From contig CATIUR010000006.1 in assembly GCA_949592205.1 (NCBI GenBank), forward strand, positions 7,015,001 through 7,079,000: a DNA stretch of 64,000 nt. The letters run 5' to 3'. The position numbers and the translations under genes are program-made. This document shows positions 12,011 to 23,227 of the stretch, piece after piece; the first letter of the stretch is position 1; each line of letters starts with the position of its first letter. The stretch is from Helichrysum umbraculigerum (Eukaryota > Streptophyta > Magnoliopsida > Asterales > Asteraceae). The notes below the pieces were generated by a model, which was not told where the DNA came from, did no database searches, and saw nothing but the letters and a program-made list of their open reading frames with translations.

Positions 12011-12538
12011 GCTTCACAGACATGCTTTTGTCAACAGATATGTATGCATGACGGCTTTTAAACACATCGTTATCGCATGTTGATACGAATTTAGCATCAA
12101 AGACAGCAAGTATATCAGTCCAAGCTGATCCTCATCAATGCATACTACTACACCATTTTCTAAATTTTCTAAAATATATTTCTAGAGGGACCACATAAAC
12201 CTGATACGTAAACATCCTCTGTCTAAGGTTGGCTAAAATATACAAATAGAATAAAAAATAGGTCAAGTAAGAATAATAGCTTCACATACATGCTTTTGTC
12301 AATAGAAATGTATGCATGACGGCTTTTAAACACATCGTTATCGCATGTTGATACGAATTTAGCATCAAAGACAGCAAGTATATCAGTCCAAGTTGATCCT
12401 CATCAATGCATACTACTACACCATTTTCTATATATTCTAAAATATATTTCTAGAGGGACCACATAAATCCGATACGTAAACATCCTCTATCTAAGGTTGG
12501 CTAAAATTTACAAATAGGTCAAGTAAGCATAATAGTAT
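12011..12538. repeat. Tandem duplication, period about 268 bp
   Basis: Two head-to-tail units beginning gcttcaca at 12,011 and 12,279 share almost everything, including acggcttttaaacacatcg, gcatcaaagacagcaag and agagggaccacataaa. A few substitutions and a small deletion in the second unit show that it is not brand new. Function unknown. Confidence 0.85.
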
Positions 12539-13242
12539 ATCCTACTCAATTTAATAAACCATTATTTAGTAGAATTCTTCATTGTTAGGATTGAAAACAA
12601 TAAATGGGTGCAAAAACAGAATTCTCTGGTTGATATAACTAATAATAAGAGTTACTGTTGGTGTATATATTTCCTGATAGTATTAATAATGCAATTTCAT
12701 CTCCATTTATTGACCTGCGCTGTTGGTAGATAGAAAATCATCTTTGTCTACTAAAGAATTTCAAAAAACTAAGTACTAAATATAAAGACATATAAATATG
12801 GGGGTATTATAATGATGTAAAAACACTTGAGGCGATTACTTATGAAATATCATAGCCTATAATATGTTGTGGAGTTTTGGTATAAAATAAGTCACCTGCA
12901 TATTGTTCATTAAGATCTACAGTAAGCACATGATTTATAAGCCTGTGAGCTTACCTCATAAAACGTCTCCAATGAATAATTTGGATTGGCGCCTAAAATT
13001 ATCGTGATGTAAGAAAAGCTAATAGAAAGTTTCTTATATTGGATATGCCAGCTCCACAGTCCAAATACTGCAAAGCAAGAGAAGAACAAACATTATACTG
13101 AACGAATTGAATTAAACTAACAACCATGATTGGAACTTGAATACTTGATGCAAGCATTCTATTTGTTTTCACAAACAACAATTACTTCTTCGAAATAAAT
13201 CGTTGAGGTTACATTCAGTTTTAACGCCCCATTTGTTTTATT
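12539..13242. other. Noncoding stretch left of element A
   Basis: No gene recognised. Before element A inserted, this DNA was continuous with the sequence after 33,165. Confidence 0.4.
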
Positions 13243-13247
13243 GTTGA

Positions 13248-13871
13248 TGTTGGATATTGTGTCCAATTCATAACTAATTGGAAATATTATCGTTAAAAGT
13301 GGAGTCCTTTTTGGGTTGCCCTCGATGAACGGTTAAGAGAAATAATTAAGAAAATGTGAGTTGGGAGCAATGGTTGAAAGTCTTGGACATATTTGTGGCT
13401 ATCCCACATTGCTCAATGAATGAAACCATAAGGAAATGGTTATCCCACATTGCCCATGGGATGAAACCATAAGCCTTTCCTTCCCCCTATAAATAGAGGG
13501 GTTATGTTAAGGTTTCAAAGTGCACCATTTCTCATTTTTTCTTTCTTAGTACAAATCCTTGTAAGAGTTATTTGATTTTATATCGGTACCAAAGGATTTG
13601 GAATTTCTCTTTGGTTCGTGGGTGTGAGCCATTAGAGGTGTTCTAGTTTGGGCACTCGCCTCCAAGTAAGGAAGCTCTGCAAGATCGTCTGCGCGCGTGA
13701 GAAATTGATTTTCTCAAAAGGTTAGTAATTTCTATTTATCTTATTTATTTTATTGCTTTTATTTATTCAAGTTAAGATCCCTTAGGGTTTAGTTTCCTAA
13801 TTGCCTTAGATTAATTTTTGTCATAATTCCGCTGTGCATATTAATCTAGTTAGGGAATAGAAAACCCAACA
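13248..13871 (+). repeat. 5' LTR of element A
   Basis: Begins TGTTGG and ends CCAACA. A TATA box CTATAAATAG lies at 13,498-13,507, so transcription should begin about 30 bp downstream. Confidence 0.95.
13498..13507 (+). promoter_or_regulatory. TATA box of element A LTR
   Basis: CTATAAATAG in the 5' LTR. The matching position in the 3' LTR (about 32,776) reads caataaatag, so the two LTRs differ in this core promoter. Confidence 0.6.
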
Positions 13872-13872
13872 G

Positions 13873-13884
13873 TGGTATCAGAGC
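13873..13884 (+). other. Primer-binding site of element A
   Basis: TGGTATCAGAGC, complementary to the 3' end of initiator Met tRNA, one base after the LTR. Confidence 0.9.
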
Positions 13885-14814
13885 CTTAGCTTAATAAATA
13901 TTAGCATTTAATTATCTGCAATAGTATGTAGGTAAAGATAAATTAGAAATTAGCTTGTCTAAATTGGTAAAAAGAATTTACACTTTAGACCCTATATTTT
14001 GAAATATTTAAAATATAACCCTAAATTTTAAAATGTTTTAAAATAGAACCGTAGACTTTAAGAGTTTAAACAGAGACATTACATATATTATGAGCTATAA
14101 GTATATGTATCATTAAAGTTAAATACATCGTCAGTCAATTGATAAATCGGCTCACCCATAGTGAACAAACTATAAGAGAGGTATAAGGCGGGTTGCTCTG
14201 CTTCCCTAAAGAAGTCAGGTTTTTAATAGGCTTCGCGCTGACCTGCTTCTCCGCTTCTTTGTGCGTTCAATGGAGCTACCGAGGACTTTTGATAGAATGA
14301 TATCAAGATCAAAAGTATGACCTAAAAGTACTAAAACAAAATCCCGTTCTAGATACTAAAATGTGAATAGTATGCTAACCCATGAAAACCGCACATCTTT
14401 CGTATGGTCTGTTAATGGAGCATGTGTGGTTTACCGGCACATTAATATGAGGTCATATTGAGAGGTGATGTGGAACTCGCGATTCTCGAGCGTACTCGGG
14501 CCGGGGACCATGCGGGTTTGGCATGGTTAAGTTCACCATCTTGTTCATGATCCTCGGCATACCAGTCATGAATGGTAGATGAGCATATCCGAGATTAACA
14601 TGCCGTTGATAAGATTCAATGAATCTCAAAAGAACTAGGAGTTTCATAGAGAATGAAATTGACAAAGACAATTGTCTACCTAAAATAAATTCGCGATATG
14701 ATTACGGCAAACCTTTTCATAAAACGAATCTAAAATACGGATCCTAGCCTTAATTTTATAATTGGGAAATTAATTAAGGAATATTCAAACTAACTAAAAC
14801 TGTTTATCTTATAG
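13885..14814 (+). other. Untranslated leader of element A
   Basis: Noncoding sequence between the primer-binding site and the gag ATG. No long open frame in sense orientation. Confidence 0.6.
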
Positions 14815-16275
14815 ATGTCTTCTACAAATGGTAATAATCCTCCCGTACCCAATCCCGCACATAACTCGAACTTCTCACTACTCTCGGTTCTTGGAAGGGA
14901 AAGACTGACTGGTCCAAACTATATGGATTGGATGCGTAACCTAAGGTTTACCTTGAGGTACGAGAACAAGGAGTATGTTCTCGATGAGCAGATTCCCATG
15001 ATTGATGAAAATTCAACCCAAGAGGAGATTGAGGCACACAGGAAACATTATGATGATGCGAATAAAGTGTCTTGTATCATGGCATCTTCCATGAGCCCCG
15101 AGTTGCAAAAGACTTTTGAGAATACTTGGGCTTATGAAATGAACCAACAGCTTAAGGAAATGTTTCAGGCCAAGGCAAGCAAAGAACGCCTTGATGTGGT
15201 TAAGTCACTCATGGTTTGCAAACCTAAACCTGGAGCATCTATCTGTGCTTTCGTCTTGGAGATGAAAGGGTACTTTGATAGGTTGGAATCTTTGAACATG
15301 ATGTTTGACACAGAGTTTTCCATTGCCATAATTCTGTCCAGTCTGCCAGCTGTCTACAATCAGTTTGTAATTTCATATCAGATGAATATGAATGAGAGAG
15401 AAGGCTCAATAATGGAACTCCATAATTTACTGCAAACCGCTGAGCAAGGGATCAAAAAGGATGATGTGTCATCTAGCTCAGCAGCTCCTGTGTTGGTAAT
15501 TGGTCAAAATGCAAAGAAAAGAAAGAGGTCAAATTGGAAAGCAAAGACTGCGAATGGAAAGTCCAATCGTGGGTCCAAAGTAAAGACTGACTCTGACATT
15601 GCCCCAGCAAGTGATCCAAAGGAAGCAGTGTGCTTTTACTGTAACACAAAGGGGCACTGGAAACGTAGCTGCCCGAAATACCTGAAGGACCTTGAGGATG
15701 GTAAGGTCGAAAAGAGTATTCACTCAGGTATGTTCATGATCGAACTCCATAATACTACAACTTCTAATTCGTGGGTTCTGGATACAGGGTGTGGTACTCA
15801 CATTTGCACTGTATTGCAGGGTCTAAAGGAAAGTAGGAAGTTGAAGCATGGGGAGCTTAATCTAGTCATGGGAAACAGAGGAATCACGCCTGTTACCGAG
15901 ATTGGAAAGTATGAGCTCGTGCTGAACTCTGGAGTTAGGATAGATTTGAATAATTGCTGTTATTCGTTAGAAATGACTAGAAACATTATTTCATTTTATG
16001 CTTTGTTTAAAGATGGTTATCAGTTTTCATTTGACAAGGAGAATGGTGATATTTTAGTTTATTTAAATGGTTGTTTTGTTTTTAAAGCTTCTCCTTACAA
16101 TGGCATATATGAAAATGTTGAATGTGTTAGCAATTTGATTTTAAATGTTGATTCGTCTAATGAGCTTGATAAATCCAAATTGTGGCATTATCGTCTTGGG
16201 CACGTAAACAAGAAACGCATCAGCCAACTCCAAAAAGGATGGAGTGTTAGAATCATTCGACCTCAAATCGAATGA
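14815..16275 (+). pseudogene. Element A gag, protease and start of integrase region
   Basis: Opens at ATG 14,815. The first 230 residues or so are a copia gag of the UBN2/DUF4219 type (capsid). Then come a basic stretch, one CCHC zinc knuckle CFYCNTKGHWKRSC (about residues 274-287), and the aspartic protease with active site LDTGCGTHIC (about residue 323). The GAG-pre-integrase segment LWHYRLGHVNKKRISQLQK is the HH part of the integrase HHCC zinc finger. The frame then leaves the family sequence at an A-run (about 16,235) and stops at 16,275; the rest of pol continues in another frame from 16,244. So the polyprotein carries a one-base insertion, probably in the run of five A's. Confidence 0.9.
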
Positions 16276-17596
16276 TGTATGCGAATCTTGCTTATTGGGC
16301 AAAATGACTAAATCACCATTCACAGGGTCATGTGAAAGAGGTGAAGGACTATTGGACTTGGTACACACAGATGTTTGTGGACCATTCCGATGCACCACAA
16401 AAGATGGAAATCGATACTATGTTACATTTACTGATGATTACAGTAGGTTTGGACATGTCTATCTGATTAAGCATAAGTCAGATACTTTTGAGGTTTTCAA
16501 AAGATATCAAAGCGAAGTAGAGAATCAACTGGGCAGAAAGATAAAGGTTCTCCGATCCGATAGGGGAGGAGAATACCTTAGTATCGAGTTTCTCGATCAT
16601 CTTAGAGATTGTGGAATAGTTTCACAATTAACTCCTCCTAGAATGCCACAACTTAATGGTGTTGCTGAGAGGAGAAATAGAACCTTGTTAGACATGGTTC
16701 GGTCTATGATGAGTCGGGCTACACTTCCGATAAGGTTTTGGGGTGATGCATTAGAAACAGCCGCTCACATCTTAAATCTTTTACCCACCAAGAAGGTTTC
16801 AAAGACACCTTATGAGATGTGGAAGGGAAAACGTCCTTCTCTTGGTCACATCAAAATCTGGGGTTGTGAAGTTTTCGTTAGACGAGAAACTCAGGACAAA
16901 CTAGACTCCAGATCAGAAAAGTGTCTTTTCGTCGGCTATCCACAAGAGTCGTTTGGATATCTGTTCTACAGATCCACGGATAATGTGGTCTTTGTAGCTC
17001 GAAGAGGAGTGTTCCTTGAGAGAGAAATGATATCTAAAGAGGACAGTGGGAGTAAGATTGATCTTGAAGAAATTCAAGAGTCGCCCGATAAAGAACCTAC
17101 AGTAAACACTGATGTTCAACAAGAGGTGGAAACACCTGTTGAACCTGAAGACATATCCTTACCCGTTCGCAGATCTAGTAGAGTTAGCAATCCTCCTCAG
17201 TACTATTATGATTTACAAATAGAACAAGAGGATAAAATTAGTGACAGTACACTAAATGACTTAGATGAACCTGCTAACTACAAGGAAGCGATGGCAGGCC
17301 CTGAGGCTGCCAAGTGGAAGGAAGCTATGAAAAGCGAAATTCAGTCTATGTATGACAACCAAGTTTGGAATTTGGTTGACACTACACCCGGTCTTAAGAC
17401 GGTGGGTTGTAAGTGGATCTTTAAGAAGAAGACCGACATGGATGGGAAAGTACACACTTATAAAGCTAGGTTGGTAGCGAAGGGCTATACTCAAACCCAC
17501 AGGATTGATTATGAGGAAACCTTCTCGCCAATAGCTAAGATAAAATCAATTAGGATTATGCTAGCCATAGCTGCGTTTCATAATTATGAAATTTAG
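16244..17596 (+). pseudogene. Element A integrase and N-terminal reverse transcriptase
   Basis: Continuation of the polyprotein after the frameshift. It has the CESCLLGK cysteines of the integrase zinc finger, catalytic-core positions in HTDVCGPF (D), SDRGGEY (D) and NGVAERRNRT (E), then a linker and the start of reverse transcriptase (WKEAM, NQVWNLV, CKWIFKKK, YKARLVAKGYTQ, DYEETFSPIAK). It ends in a TAG at 17,594-17,596, inside a highly conserved part of the reverse transcriptase; the next codon continues the same frame, so this is a single nonsense mutation, not a domain end. Confidence 0.9.
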
Positions 17597-17599
17597 CAG

Positions 17600-18844
17600 A
17601 TGGATGTCAAAACCGCTTTCCTTAACGGGAAACTGACAGAGGATGTGTTCATGGCACAACCGGAAGGTTTGGAAGATGCAAAGTATCCTAATAGAGTGTG
17701 TAAGCTTCAGAAGGCTATTTATGGACTTAAACAAGCCTCTCGTAGCTGGAATCTCTGCTTCCATGAGAAAGTCACCGAGTTTGGATTTTCTAGAAGCGAA
17801 GATGAGTCCTGTATATATGTCAAATTCAGTGGGAGTGTTGTAGTCTTCCTAGTATTATATGTGGATGATATTCTACTCATAGGAAATGATATCCCAACTT
17901 TACAAGGTGTAAAGGATTGGTTGGAAAAATGTTTCGCTATGAAAGACTTGGGAGATGCAGCATATATTCTTGGTATAAAGATTTATAGAGATAGATCAAG
18001 ACGTCTCATAGGACTTAGCCAGGACACATACTTAGATAAAATTTTGAAAAGATTCAAAATGGAGAACTCTAAGAAAGGGAATCTACCATTACATCATGGC
18101 ATTAAGATCAGTAAGGATCTTTGTCCGAAATCTAAGGAAGAATCGGATAGAATGAGTCGAGTCCCATATGCTTCGGCTATAGGATCGATCATGTATGCCA
18201 TGACGTGTACAAGGCCTGATGTCTCACTTTCTTTGAGCTTAGTGAGTCGACATCAGCAGAATCCTGGTGAAGGTCATTGGACAGCTGTAAAGAATATTCT
18301 TAAGTATTTGAGGAATACTAAAGACAGGTTCTTGGTTTATGGTGGAGAAGAAGAACTCAGAGTAACAGGTTATAGTGATGCAAGTTTCCAAACAGATAGA
18401 GATGATAGCCGTTCACAGTCTGGTTGGGTATTCTTACTAAATGGGGGAGCGGTGACATGGAAAAGTTCCAAGCAAGATACGGTGGCAGACTCAACGTGCG
18501 AGTCTGAGTACATAGCGGCTTGCGAGGCTTCAAAGGAGGCCATCTGGATTAAGAATTTCATTGGAGATCTTGGAGTTGTTCCAACGGTTCAAGACCCCAT
18601 TGAAATATTCTGTGATAACGAAAGTGCGGTCGCCTTGAGTAAAGAACCCAAGGATCAAGGAAAGTCAAAACACATTGAAAGAAAATACCATTTTGTTCGA
18701 AAGAAAGTCGAAGAAGGACACGTAATTGTGAAGAGCATAAGATCAGAGGATAATCCAGCTGATCCGTTCACAAAGCCACTTGGAAAGTCGAAACATGATG
18801 AACATGCTAGGAGCATAGGTTTAAGAGATAATGTAAAGTTTTAG
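17600..18844 (+). pseudogene. Element A reverse transcriptase (C-terminal part) and RNase H
   Basis: Same frame as the preceding segment, after its stop. MDVKTAFLNG carries a catalytic aspartate, followed by the YVDDILLIGND catalytic box and the thumb region. RNase H has the acidic positions in GYSDASFQ, CESEYIAACEA and FCDNESAVAL, then the KHIERKYHFVR terminus. The stop is TAG at 18,842. Internally intact, but cannot be translated from the gag start because of the upstream stop and frameshift. This copy could move only with enzymes supplied in trans. Confidence 0.9.
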
Positions 18845-19249
18845 TTGTTAGTTTGATTTTTGAAACATTGTAAACAATGATGGAAATTGATATAGACTTG
18901 GTGATTAAATAATAGAGATTTATTTATTGGAAGGAGTTCTACCATTTACTATTGTTTGTCATTGTGTTTCTGTTTTGCATGTTTAGACACCACTTCCCGA
19001 GTAAAACAATTTTTACTCGAACCTCCTCAGTCGTTCACACTCCTGGAAGTAAGTGGTGAATCAAGACTATCATGGAGTGTTAGTAGATTGTGTATGGAGA
19101 TTAGACATGGCATAGAGAATGCCGCAACACTCATGGGTACTTAATGGGGATTTAAGTATAGGAGAGACCCGCACTCATGGAAGTTACTTCATGGATTGAA
19201 ATCACGAGTAACACTGAGATGATAAGATCCCCTATTCTTAAAATGGAGA
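18845..19249 (+). other. Element A 3' noncoding region, left of the B insertion
   Basis: Noncoding tail after RNase H. It resumes at 32,061 beyond element B. Bases 19,245-19,249 (GGAGA) are the left target duplication of B. Confidence 0.7.
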
Positions 19250-19360
19250 TGTTGGTACATCTATGTGTGTCTGTCAGTTGGTCTCAGTCTGTAATAGTGT
19301 CAAAATTGTAATTACGTTTTGTATAGTTTTAGATTTAGTTTAATTACAATTTTTGTATCC

Positions 19361-19487
19361 ATGCGACACAAGCATTGTGTCGCAGAAGCATTCTATGCGA
19401 CACAAGAATTGTGTCGTAGAAACATTCCATGTGACACAAGCATTGTGTCGCAAAAGAGTCTATGCGACACAAGGCTTGTGTCGCATA
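19361..19487. repeat. Four LTR palindromes of element B
   Basis: Hairpins at 19,362-19,384, 19,396-19,418, 19,430-19,452 and 19,462-19,486. Each has arms TGCGACACAA and TTGTGTCGCA around a 2-4-nt centre. The fourth has a stem of 12 bp. They sit directly upstream of the TATA box and recur at 31,642-31,768 in the 3' LTR. Confidence 0.95.
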
Positions 19488-19501
19488 AAGTTTGGATCAG
19501 G

Positions 19502-19510
19502 CTATAAATA
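19502..19510 (+). promoter_or_regulatory. TATA box of element B LTR
   Basis: CTATAAATA in the 5' LTR, 15 bp after the last palindrome. The same motif occurs in the 3' LTR near 31,784. Confidence 0.7.
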
Positions 19511-19776
19511 GAAGCTCGCCAGCTTCTGTTTGGGCACCACATTTTACACACACATAGCACTCTCATTATCACAGAATACTCTCTAAGTGTTATTTGATCT
19601 TTGTGTGTTTGTGTCCAAGTGTATGTATTGTTGTTAGTGTCTCATATATATATACATACACACTTTGTGTTTTGGTTATTTATCGTGTTAATCTAGCTTA
19701 TATTAGTTTGTTTGATTTCCGCTTTAACAAACTAGTTGAACTACTCGATTTGGTCCGTTTAAGTGGAACCTACAAT

Positions 19777-19788
19777 TGGTATCAGAGC
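19777..19788 (+). other. Primer-binding site of element B
   Basis: TGGTATCAGAGC, initiator Met tRNA type, two bases after the LTR. Confidence 0.9.
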
Positions 19789-20092
19789 CGCATACTCTTG
19801 AGTTGCGGTTTCGAGTTAGTTTTTGCTAGATTTTGGTCTAAAAATATTATTTTCACATTTTATGTTCTTGGTGTTCTTGGTCAAAAAATACAAGTTTAAT
19901 CCATTTTAGTGTTTGATCTTCAAAGGTTTTGTGTTTGTCAAACTTGTTGATTTGTTTGGTAAAAAGGTGATAATCATTTTGCTTCAAAAAATCACCTTTC
20001 AGTCTGAAGTAAAGCATGGGGTTGGTTTGTAATGATTTGTTTTGAAAATTGAAACTTTTTGTGGGATAAAAAACTGTCTGCACGTGCACTTT

Positions 20093-20372
20093 TGCGACAC
20101 AATATTTGTGTCGTATCCACTGTTCATACGACACAACCATACGACATTAAATTGTCTGCGACATAACGTGCGACATAAGCCTACGACACAACTTATTTTG
20201 ACCTTGACTGGTCTGCGACACAAGTTGCGACATAACCTATGACATAACGGTTGTGTCGCATTTTTGTCTTCTGTCTGATTTACTTCAGTGACACAACATC
20301 TGTGTCGTATTGCTTCTCTGCGACACAAAGACTGTGTCGTATTGATACTTTGCGACACAACACTGTGTCGCA
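20093..20372. repeat. Palindrome array in the gag leader of element B
   Basis: About fourteen half-sites of the form TGCGACACAA, TACGACACAA or their inverse over 280 bp, several paired as hairpins (for example 20,093-20,116 and 20,353-20,372). Some half-sites read GACATAA, a one-base variant. The array ends about 70 bp before the gag ATG. Confidence 0.9.
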
Positions 20373-20443
20373 TAATTCCAGACTTAGACAAAAATCAATT
20401 TGTTTTGTGTGTATTTTTCTGATTTGTTTTGCAGATTTTCATC

Positions 20444-23227
20444 ATGTCTCTTCAAAGCGTTGATGCAGTTTTACAACATAATGCTACGATTGGTAGTGCA
20501 AATAAACCTCCTTATTTTGCACCGGGTTTGCCATTTCGAGCATGGAAACAACGGTTCATGTCGTTTGTTTTATTCACCGATCCTGATATGGAGTTGGCCC
20601 TTCTTGAACGATATGTTCCGCCTGTTGCTCTTGGAAAACACATGGGTGTTCCTCCACCCAAACCCATTCGCTCATACACTCCCGAAGAACGTTTAGCATG
20701 GGAAATTGAGCGGAAGACTCATTCTGCTATTACTATGTCGCTTCCAACTGACGTTTTTGATATGTTTCCACAAACTATTGCTTATGATCTTTGGACTGCA
20801 ATTGAGAAGAGATTTTGTGGCAACACTGAGTACATCGAAAGCAAATTGGAATTAGTCAAAACTCAGTTTGATTATTTCTATATCCAGAAGAATGAAACTG
20901 TCAGAGACATGCTTTGCAGATTTACTCGCACAGTAAATGAACTGCAAGCTGGCGGATATAATCTCAAAAATTCTGAGATTAACAAAAAGGCTTTAGCTGC
21001 TCTGCCATCAAGTTGGGAAACACGAGTTTTGTTATTAGAAAGCGATCCAAAGACAAAGCAATTGTCTCTGGATGATCTCATTGGAAAACTTGAAGCTGGG
21101 GCATTGGATATTGAAAAGAAGGAAACAAGATCTACTGCTCGTGCATCAGAATCAAGTCATGGTGGAACAGCTTTCATCTCAGCTGAGTCAAATTCTCAGA
21201 GATTCTCTTCTTACAGTAATCCTACTGTAGGAACATTTTCAGCCCGGCCAGCTTATAATGCTTCTTCAAGCAGTACATGTTCATCATCATCTGTTCCTAC
21301 TTCAGCAACCACCGATGAACATGCAGCCATGTTTACTGCTTTCTTGTCATCATATGAAGACTTTCTTTCTAAAAGAGTCAGTACATTGGAACTGACTGAT
21401 GAAGACTTCAATCAGGTTGATCCCGATGAGTTAGAAAGGATCGACATTAGATGGAATATGGCTATGCTCACTCGTAGAGCCAAAAACTATCTAAGACGAA
21501 CTGGAAAGAGATCTCTTGAAGATGCAGCTGACCGAACACCAACGGGATTCGATAAAAGCAAAATCAAGTGTTATAAGTGTCAGAATCTTGGACACTTTGC
21601 CAACGAATGTGAGAAAGGACGACAGCCTGCTTCGGGTTTCACTAAACCATCTGCTGCTCCAAAACAGATTGAGCATACTACTGCTAAGGCTGCATTGTTA
21701 ATTGAGGATGGAGATGCTTATGATTTTTCTGCTCATGAAACTCAAGAGCAATGCTTCATGGCTATCAACAATGAGGTACCATTTGCTAAATTTACTTGTG
21801 ATTCATGTATTAGTTTAACTGGTAAAGTAAATGGGCTTATGGAACATAATGACAACTTGAAGTCAAATATCTTGAATTTGATGGAAGCAAACAAAGTTTT
21901 AAAAAATAATGAGAAACATTTTGAAAGTAACATTAATCAACTTATTGAAGATAAAAAGGAGCTAAAAGCTCTAATTTTCAGTAATCAAGATGAAATTGAC
22001 AGTTACTTAAAAATGATTGCTCATTTAAAAAAGGAATTGGCTGATTCTCAAGCCAAAGCTGTTGATTTCCAACGAAAACTCAAGAATATCAACACTTCAG
22101 CATTAGTCTTTACTAATATCCTGCAGACGGGTAGAACTAGTTCTAAAGATAAGTCCGGTTATGGTTATCATCATCAACCGCCTCCGTCTTTAGATGTGAA
22201 TTTGTGTAGACCGTCTAAGGATGAAATTAAAGATTTTGTGCCTACTGCTTTAGTAGATGCAAAGCCCAGTGAAATATCTGTTAATGTGCCTGTTGTTAAG
22301 AAAGTAGCTCTACCTGTATGTGAACCTGTTAGTTTGAATCCGTTTAAGTTGCCTGAATTCTATAAAGCCAACATAGAAGTAAATCATGATAAGAAGAAAC
22401 CTAAGACAATTAAGGTTGAACCTGTGAAGCCTTTTGAACCTGTTAGGTTTACCCCCTCAGGAACAGTCAAGTTTACCCCCTTTGGTAGTTTTTCGCCTGC
22501 TTCCTTAAAAACTATTGAAGAAGAGGTCGTGGTTGAGGATGTTCCCTGTAAGTTAGTGTCTCAATGTGAAAAGAAAAACATTAAGCCTGAACATCACATT
22601 CTCACTACTGAAATAGATGATGAAACTTTTCCAATGAATACTAAGGTTAAGGCTGAACATAAAAGGAAAGATTTACAGAATACTAATGACAAATCAATTA
22701 AGAATTCTGTTAAACCTTCTATTTCACATTCTGGGGCATCCACTTCAACATGCTCACATAAGTTACCTGTCTCACCTCAATTTTTAGGCAGTAACGACCG
22801 AACCTTTAAGGAAAGACGATCATGTTTCTACTGCAAGAAACAAGGTCATTTGATTAATCAATGCCCGTTGCTTTTGAGAAAGAAGTTTTCAAAAGGTGTT
22901 CCCAGAAATTCTGTTTACAAAAATTCATCTGTTAAATCTTTTTCAAAGAAGGGTTCACTTTCTCATACTTCTATCCCGAAAGTTAATGCTGCTAGGCCTA
23001 GTAAACCTCTGGTTAAACAGCCTGACAATGTTAACAAGCAACCCACTATTGTTCCTGTAAAAATTTGGAGACCAAAAGAGTCTTTAAATGACTCATCATC
23101 AAGTAATACTGCATCAGGAATTACACCTGATTTATTGAAAAACAAAGTTTTAACTGATGTAGTTATTATTGATGAGGTCTCTGGAGTACCCAAGTCTGTA
23201 AAGGCCTGGGTCTCCATTTCTAACTAA
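20444..23227 (+). CDS. Element B Gag (two zinc knuckles)
   Basis: 927 residues. Start chosen at ATG 20,444 because the few open codons before it contain no ATG and run into an acceptor-like ttgttttgcag. The N-terminal 230 residues are the copia capsid-type domain. Zinc knuckle 1, CYKCQNLGHFANEC, is near residue 380. A long coiled-coil-prone segment follows (about 460-560, many K/E/L/N heptads), then a variable P/K-rich part. Knuckle 2, CFYCKKQGHLINQC, is near residue 795. The C-terminus VPKSVKAWVSISN is shared with the Gags of elements C and E. Gag builds the virus-like particle and binds RNA. Intact. The stop is 22 bp before a splice-acceptor-like site that opens pol. Confidence 0.93.
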   Translation: MSLQSVDAVLQHNATIGSANKPPYFAPGLPFRAWKQRFMSFVLFTDPDMELALLERYVPPVALGKHMGVPPPKPIRSYTPEERLAWEIERKTHSAITMSLPTDVFDMFPQTIAYDLWTAIEKRFCGNTEYIESKLELVKTQFDYFYIQKNETVRDMLCRFTRTVNELQAGGYNLKNSEINKKALAALPSSWETRVLLLESDPKTKQLSLDDLIGKLEAGALDIEKKETRSTARASESSHGGTAFISAESNSQRFSSYSNPTVGTFSARPAYNASSSSTCSSSSVPTSATTDEHAAMFTAFLSSYEDFLSKRVSTLELTDEDFNQVDPDELERIDIRWNMAMLTRRAKNYLRRTGKRSLEDAADRTPTGFDKSKIKCYKCQNLGHFANECEKGRQPASGFTKPSAAPKQIEHTTAKAALLIEDGDAYDFSAHETQEQCFMAINNEVPFAKFTCDSCISLTGKVNGLMEHNDNLKSNILNLMEANKVLKNNEKHFESNINQLIEDKKELKALIFSNQDEIDSYLKMIAHLKKELADSQAKAVDFQRKLKNINTSALVFTNILQTGRTSSKDKSGYGYHHQPPPSLDVNLCRPSKDEIKDFVPTALVDAKPSEISVNVPVVKKVALPVCEPVSLNPFKLPEFYKANIEVNHDKKKPKTIKVEPVKPFEPVRFTPSGTVKFTPFGSFSPASLKTIEEEVVVEDVPCKLVSQCEKKNIKPEHHILTTEIDDETFPMNTKVKAEHKRKDLQNTNDKSIKNSVKPSISHSGASTSTCSHKLPVSPQFLGSNDRTFKERRSCFYCKKQGHLINQCPLLLRKKFSKGVPRNSVYKNSSVKSFSKKGSLSHTSIPKVNAARPSKPLVKQPDNVNKQPTIVPVKIWRPKESLNDSSSSNTASGITPDLLKNKVLTDVVIIDEVSGVPKSVKAWVSISN

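Larger units (their letters stand above)
19250..19774 (+). repeat. 5' LTR of element B
   Basis: Begins TGTTGGTAC and ends CCTACA. It contains four hairpin palindromes (19,361-19,487) followed 15 bp later by a TATA box. Confidence 0.95.

Noticed and set aside
19361..20372. CRISPR-like array
   Set aside because: Regularly repeated palindromes, but spacing is irregular, there are no unique spacers of constant length, and the setting is a plant retrotransposon.
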